Of a stretch of 16,959 nucleotides of DNA, positions 14,305 through 16,959 are shown piece by piece. Position numbers and translations under genes: made by a program. This DNA comes from SVEL01 sp045125245 (GTDB taxonomy: Bacteria; Bacillota; Clostridia; Lachnospirales; Lachnospiraceae). The stretch lies in the NCBI GenBank assembly GCA_045125245.1, contig JBGVNF010000086.1:1-16959 (forward strand), in the 5' to 3' direction. Position 1 is the stretch's first letter. The number at the start of each line of letters is the position of its first letter. The notes below the pieces were generated by a model. The model saw only the letters and a list, made by a program, of their open reading frames with translations. It searched no databases and was not told the origin of the DNA.

Positions 14305-14335
14305 GTCCCCGACAAGTTAATTTCTTGTAGGGGAC
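14298..14335 (-). terminator. Intrinsic terminator after the flotillin gene
   Basis: GTCCCC-t-ACAAG pairs with CTTGT-c-GGGGAC around a 7-base loop and is followed on the minus strand by six T's. The opposite strand also has a T-run nearby, but no gene approaches from that side. Confidence 0.9.
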
Positions 14336-14348
14336 CATTTTTTATATA

Positions 14349-15866
14349 TTATTCAGTTGCAGAATCTACCTTAACGTTTACATCATTGTCAATACCTGTC
14401 ACATTAAGATTCTTGTTAACCTTAGCATCATATGTGTCAGCCTTGATTATTTCGTTAATATCGATACCTGTTGTTTCTTTTACGGATTCAATTGTCTTCG
14501 CAAGTACTGCTGGTACATATCCGCCCATAGCACCTACGCCTGAACCATTACCATTTCCACCACCGTCAATGATTGTAACCTTATCAATTGACTCAAGTGG
14601 CTTAGCGATAGCTGCAGCCATATCTGGTAATGTATTAACAACCATCTCTAAGATAGCTGCTCTACCGTACTTAGCCATAGCATCTGCCTTGCGTTCCAAA
14701 GCCTCAGCTTCAGCAATACCCTTCTGCTTAATAGCTTCAGCCTCAGCACGACCGATTGCTGCGATACCGGCAGCTTCCTGCTCCTTAGCAAACTTAGCAG
14801 CCTCAGCCTTAACCTTCTCTGCTTCTGCTCTCTGTGTTTCTTCGTACTTCTTAGCTTCAGCTTCCTTCTGACGTTTGAACAAATCAGCCTGTGCATTCTG
14901 CTCAATTCTATATTTCTCAGCCTCAGCCTGCTTTCTAATAGTAGCAGCAAGCTCCTGCTCCTTAACTTCAGCTTCCTTAGCCTTAAGTTCTACTTCTCTT
15001 TCCTGCTTAGCGATATCCGCATTTGTAGCAGTGATTTCTAATATCTTACGCTGTTCCTCTTCCTGAATTCTATATGCGGCAGCAGCCTCAGCCTTCTTAG
15101 CATCAGAAAGCTTCTGAAGTTCAGCCTCTTTAATACTTAATTCATTCTGCTTAATAGCAATTTCAGTCATAGCATTAACTTCTGCCTCATTAGCTAATTT
15201 CTTAGCTTCTGCCTGAGCGATAGCTACGTCTCTTTCAGCCTCTGCCTTAGCGATAGAAGCTTCCTTCTGAATCTTAGACATATTATCCTGTCCAAGAGCA
15301 TTGATTAATTCATTCTCATCGATGATTCTCTGAATATTACAAGAAATAATCTTAACACCGAGAGCACTCATATCTCTCTGTGCCTTCTCCTGAACCTGAT
15401 CACCAAATTTCTGTCTGTTATTACAAATTTCTTTAAGGTTAATAGTACCGATGATTTCACGCATATTACCCTGTAAAGAATCTGTCAAAGCTTCTCTAAT
15501 ATGATTCTCGTCCATATTTAAGAAGTTCTTCTGAGCTAATGCAATACCATCTGGTGTTTCAATATCAAGCGCGATCTTTGCTATGGCATCTACATCTACA
15601 CCGATGAAATCTAATGTTGGAATATAGCCATTTGTCTTAATATCAACACTTATCTGCTTCGCGATAAGAATATCCTTTCTTTCGAAGAATGGAATTCTAA
15701 TACCCGCTTTACCAATTAAAATCTTAGGTTTCTTTCTCAAACCTGAAATAATGAACACCTTATCTGAAGGTGCCTTCTCATATCCTGCAAGAAGGAATAT
15801 GATTAAAAATAAAACTCCCACAGCAACCGCAATTACCCATGGGTTTTCTGAAATAAATTGTAACAT
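14349..15866 (-). CDS. floT: Flotillin (SPFH/Band 7 family membrane scaffold)
   Basis: A 505-residue flotillin that resembles Bacillus FloT (YuaG), a scaffold of ordered membrane microdomains. Residues 9-27 form one N-terminal membrane helix. An SPFH domain follows (about 30-200), beginning with the KAPSDKVFIISGLRKKPKIL pattern typical of flotillins. A long Ala/Glu/Lys coiled coil with many EAE/AEA repeats (about 200-415) is the flotillin domain. A Gly/Asn-rich hinge (about 430-447) leads to the C-terminal tail, VPAVLAKTIESVKETTGIDI. The ATG at 15866 follows AAGGAG by 10 bases. It has its own promoter and terminator and is monocistronic. The NfeD-type partner often found beside flotillin genes is not adjacent. 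Confidence 0.93.
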   Translation of the reverse strand: MLQFISENPWVIAVAVGVLFLIIFLLAGYEKAPSDKVFIISGLRKKPKILIGKAGIRIPFFERKDILIAKQISVDIKTNGYIPTLDFIGVDVDAIAKIALDIETPDGIALAQKNFLNMDENHIREALTDSLQGNMREIIGTINLKEICNNRQKFGDQVQEKAQRDMSALGVKIISCNIQRIIDENELINALGQDNMSKIQKEASIAKAEAERDVAIAQAEAKKLANEAEVNAMTEIAIKQNELSIKEAELQKLSDAKKAEAAAAYRIQEEEQRKILEITATNADIAKQEREVELKAKEAEVKEQELAATIRKQAEAEKYRIEQNAQADLFKRQKEAEAKKYEETQRAEAEKVKAEAAKFAKEQEAAGIAAIGRAEAEAIKQKGIAEAEALERKADAMAKYGRAAILEMVVNTLPDMAAAIAKPLESIDKVTIIDGGGNGNGSGVGAMGGYVPAVLAKTIESVKETTGIDINEIIKADTYDAKVNKNLNVTGIDNDVNVKVDSATE

Positions 15867-15904
15867 GTCCTTTTATCTCCTTTTCTTAATGTAATTCAGA
15901 GATA

Positions 15905-15933
15905 ATTTTACAATTTTAGTCATAATTTGTCAA
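15905..15933 (-). promoter_or_regulatory. Promoter of the flotillin gene
   Basis: The -35 is TTGACA (15928-15933) and the -10 is TAAAAT (15905-15910), with a 17-base spacer. A small palindrome, TTTATC-AA-GATAAA (15938-15951), lies directly upstream of the -35. Confidence 0.85.
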
Positions 15934-15977
15934 ATACTTTATCAAGATAAATCGTCAAACTCGATATTCTATTCAAA

Positions 15978-16013
15978 CAAAAAAGGTTACTATTTCTTAC
16001 AATAGCAACCTTT
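15978..16013 (-). terminator. Intrinsic terminator after the acyltransferase gene
   Basis: On the minus strand, AAAGGTTGCTATT pairs with AATAGTAACCTTT around a short loop and is followed by TTTTTTG. It ends the nagB-acyltransferase unit. Confidence 0.9.
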
Positions 16014-16035
16014 GTTTTATATCTGTTTTATAGTC

Positions 16036-16710
16036 CTAGTACTTTTTTACTACGCTATCTTTATCCTTAAAAATGCTGTTCGTTGGAACTACACCTCTAA
16101 CTCTAGAAAGAGGGTAAATATTACTATTCTTTCCAACTACTGTTCCTGGATTAAGAACAGAGTTACATCCTACTTCTACGTTATCTCCAAGCATTGCACC
16201 AAATTTCTTAAGACCTGTCTCTATCTCTTCATTTGTATCATAACAATCCTTTACTACAACTAAAGTCTTATCCGACTTAACGTTTGATGTAATAGAACCA
16301 GCTCCCATATGAGACTTATATCCTAAGATAGAATCACCTACGTAATTGTAATGTGGTACCTGTACGCTATTGAAGATAATAACATTCTTAAGCTCTGTTG
16401 AATTTCCCACTACAGAACCCTTTCCTACGATAGCACTGCCTCTGACAAAGGCACAATGACGAATCTCAGCATCCTCATCAATGATAAGCGGACCGTTAAG
16501 TGCTGCTGTAGGAGCTACCTTCGCACTCTTAGCAACCCAAATATCTTCTCCACGCTGTTCAAACTTTTCTGAATCAAGTGTAGGACCGATTTCCTTTATT
16601 AAATCGCTAATTCCCTTAAGAGCCTCCCAAGGATATTCAAATTTCTTTAAATAATCCCCAGCTATAGTCTCTTCCAATGTATATAAATTCTTTATCTTTG
16701 CATTTTCCAT
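16036..16710 (-). CDS. Left-handed beta-helix acyltransferase related to the GlmU acetyltransferase domain
   Basis: A 224-residue hexapeptide-repeat protein. An N-terminal helical part (1-50) precedes a left-handed beta-helix (about 55-215) built of [LIV]GxxxxV-type turns. The section GNSTELKNVIIFNSVQVPHY, then NYVGDSILGYKSHMGAGSI (102-140), closely follows the GlmU acetyltransferase region and keeps the His of its VNHLSYIGD motif (His120). The uridylyltransferase half of GlmU is missing, so annotation as a full UDP-GlcNAc pyrophosphorylase would be wrong. The natural acceptor is unknown. A frame open to 16734 exists, but the ATG at 16710 has a GAAGGGG site and overlaps the nagB stop by one base (TAATG), so the two are translationally coupled. 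That points to amino-sugar metabolism. Confidence 0.8.
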   Translation of the reverse strand: MENAKIKNLYTLEETIAGDYLKKFEYPWEALKGISDLIKEIGPTLDSEKFEQRGEDIWVAKSAKVAPTAALNGPLIIDEDAEIRHCAFVRGSAIVGKGSVVGNSTELKNVIIFNSVQVPHYNYVGDSILGYKSHMGAGSITSNVKSDKTLVVVKDCYDTNEEIETGLKKFGAMLGDNVEVGCNSVLNPGTVVGKNSNIYPLSRVRGVVPTNSIFKDKDSVVKKY

Positions 16711-16959
16711 TAGATTAACCCCTTCTCTGTACATAAGCTTAATGCATCCTCATCAGCGATTACGATGCAATCTGCGTGTAACTGTAAAATAGATGCTGGC
16801 ACTTGTGGCTTAACTGGACCAAAGCATGTATCATATACAGCCTGAGCCTTAGCCTTACCATTTGCAAGAAGAAGAATCTTCTTAGCTGACATAATGTTCT
16901 CGATACCCATTGTGTAAGCCTGTGTAGGAACCTCATCAATTGATGTAAAGAATCTAGCA
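16710..16959 (-). CDS. nagB: Glucosamine-6-phosphate deaminase (3' part only)
   Basis: The last 82 residues of NagB, which converts glucosamine-6-phosphate to fructose-6-phosphate and ammonia. The 5' end lies beyond the window, and the frame is open to the last base. ARFFTSIDEVPTQAYTMGI matches the conserved substrate-site region of the family. ILLLANGKAKAQAVYDT, then GPVKPQVPASILQLHADCIV, is the usual C-terminal Rossmann-like end. Its stop codon overlaps the start of the acyltransferase gene by one base. Confidence 0.92.
   Translation of the reverse strand, partial: ARFFTSIDEVPTQAYTMGIENIMSAKKILLLANGKAKAQAVYDTCFGPVKPQVPASILQLHADCIVIADEDALSLCTEKGLI

Noticed and set aside
14386..14871. 161-codon plus-strand frame antisense to the flotillin coiled coil
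   Set aside because: It arises from the Ala/Glu-rich repeats of the real gene; no promoter or ribosome binding site is seen.

Overview
The window comes from an AT-rich, low-GC Firmicute, most likely a gut Lachnospiraceae (Roseburia, Agathobacter or Butyrivibrio type). The evidence is the AGGAGG-type ribosome binding sites before nearly every gene, the TTGACA/TATAAT promoters, the U-tract terminators and the protein flavour. All thirteen protein genes that I accept read on the minus strand, so transcription runs from high to low coordinates. Nothing on the plus strand is convincing.

In order of transcription: the 3' end of nagB (glucosamine-6-phosphate deaminase) is translationally coupled to a stand-alone left-handed beta-helix acyltransferase related to the acetyltransferase half of GlmU, and a terminator follows. 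Next are a flotillin gene with its own promoter and terminator, and an EF-G-like GTPase of the EF-G2 type. After that comes a manganese-efflux operon: a promoter, a yybP-ykoY (Mn2+) riboswitch with an overlapping terminator, a repeat-filled leader, mntP, and a CaCA-family cation/Ca2+ antiporter. The antiporter therefore appears to be under manganese control.

The middle holds branched-chain amino acid genes in two transcription units, ilvN-ilvC and leuC-leuD. They are separated by a two-gene unit that encodes an ECF-like sigma factor and a single-pass membrane protein with a large external beta-propeller (COG4880/PF09826 type). This pair is a plausible sigma factor/sensor system.

The low-coordinate end has mgtE (Mg2+ transporter) and tepA (ClpP-like serine peptidase). 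mgtE has a long leader that carries a well-initiated 35-codon open reading frame and a palindrome laid over its promoter. Beyond tepA there is a probable small RNA with two C-rich, anti-Shine-Dalgarno-like segments. The first ~385 bases form a large, imperfect, nested inverted repeat with no gene in it.

The most novel signals are non-coding: (1) the C-rich small RNA at 532-650; (2) the ~385-base palindromic element at the window edge; (3) a modular palindromic repeat whose two copies both start exactly at the U-tract of an intrinsic terminator, one copy carrying an extra ~80-base GC-rich multi-hairpin module inside the mntP leader; (4) the upstream ORF of mgtE; and (5) the sigma/beta-propeller pair with its palindromic operator candidate.
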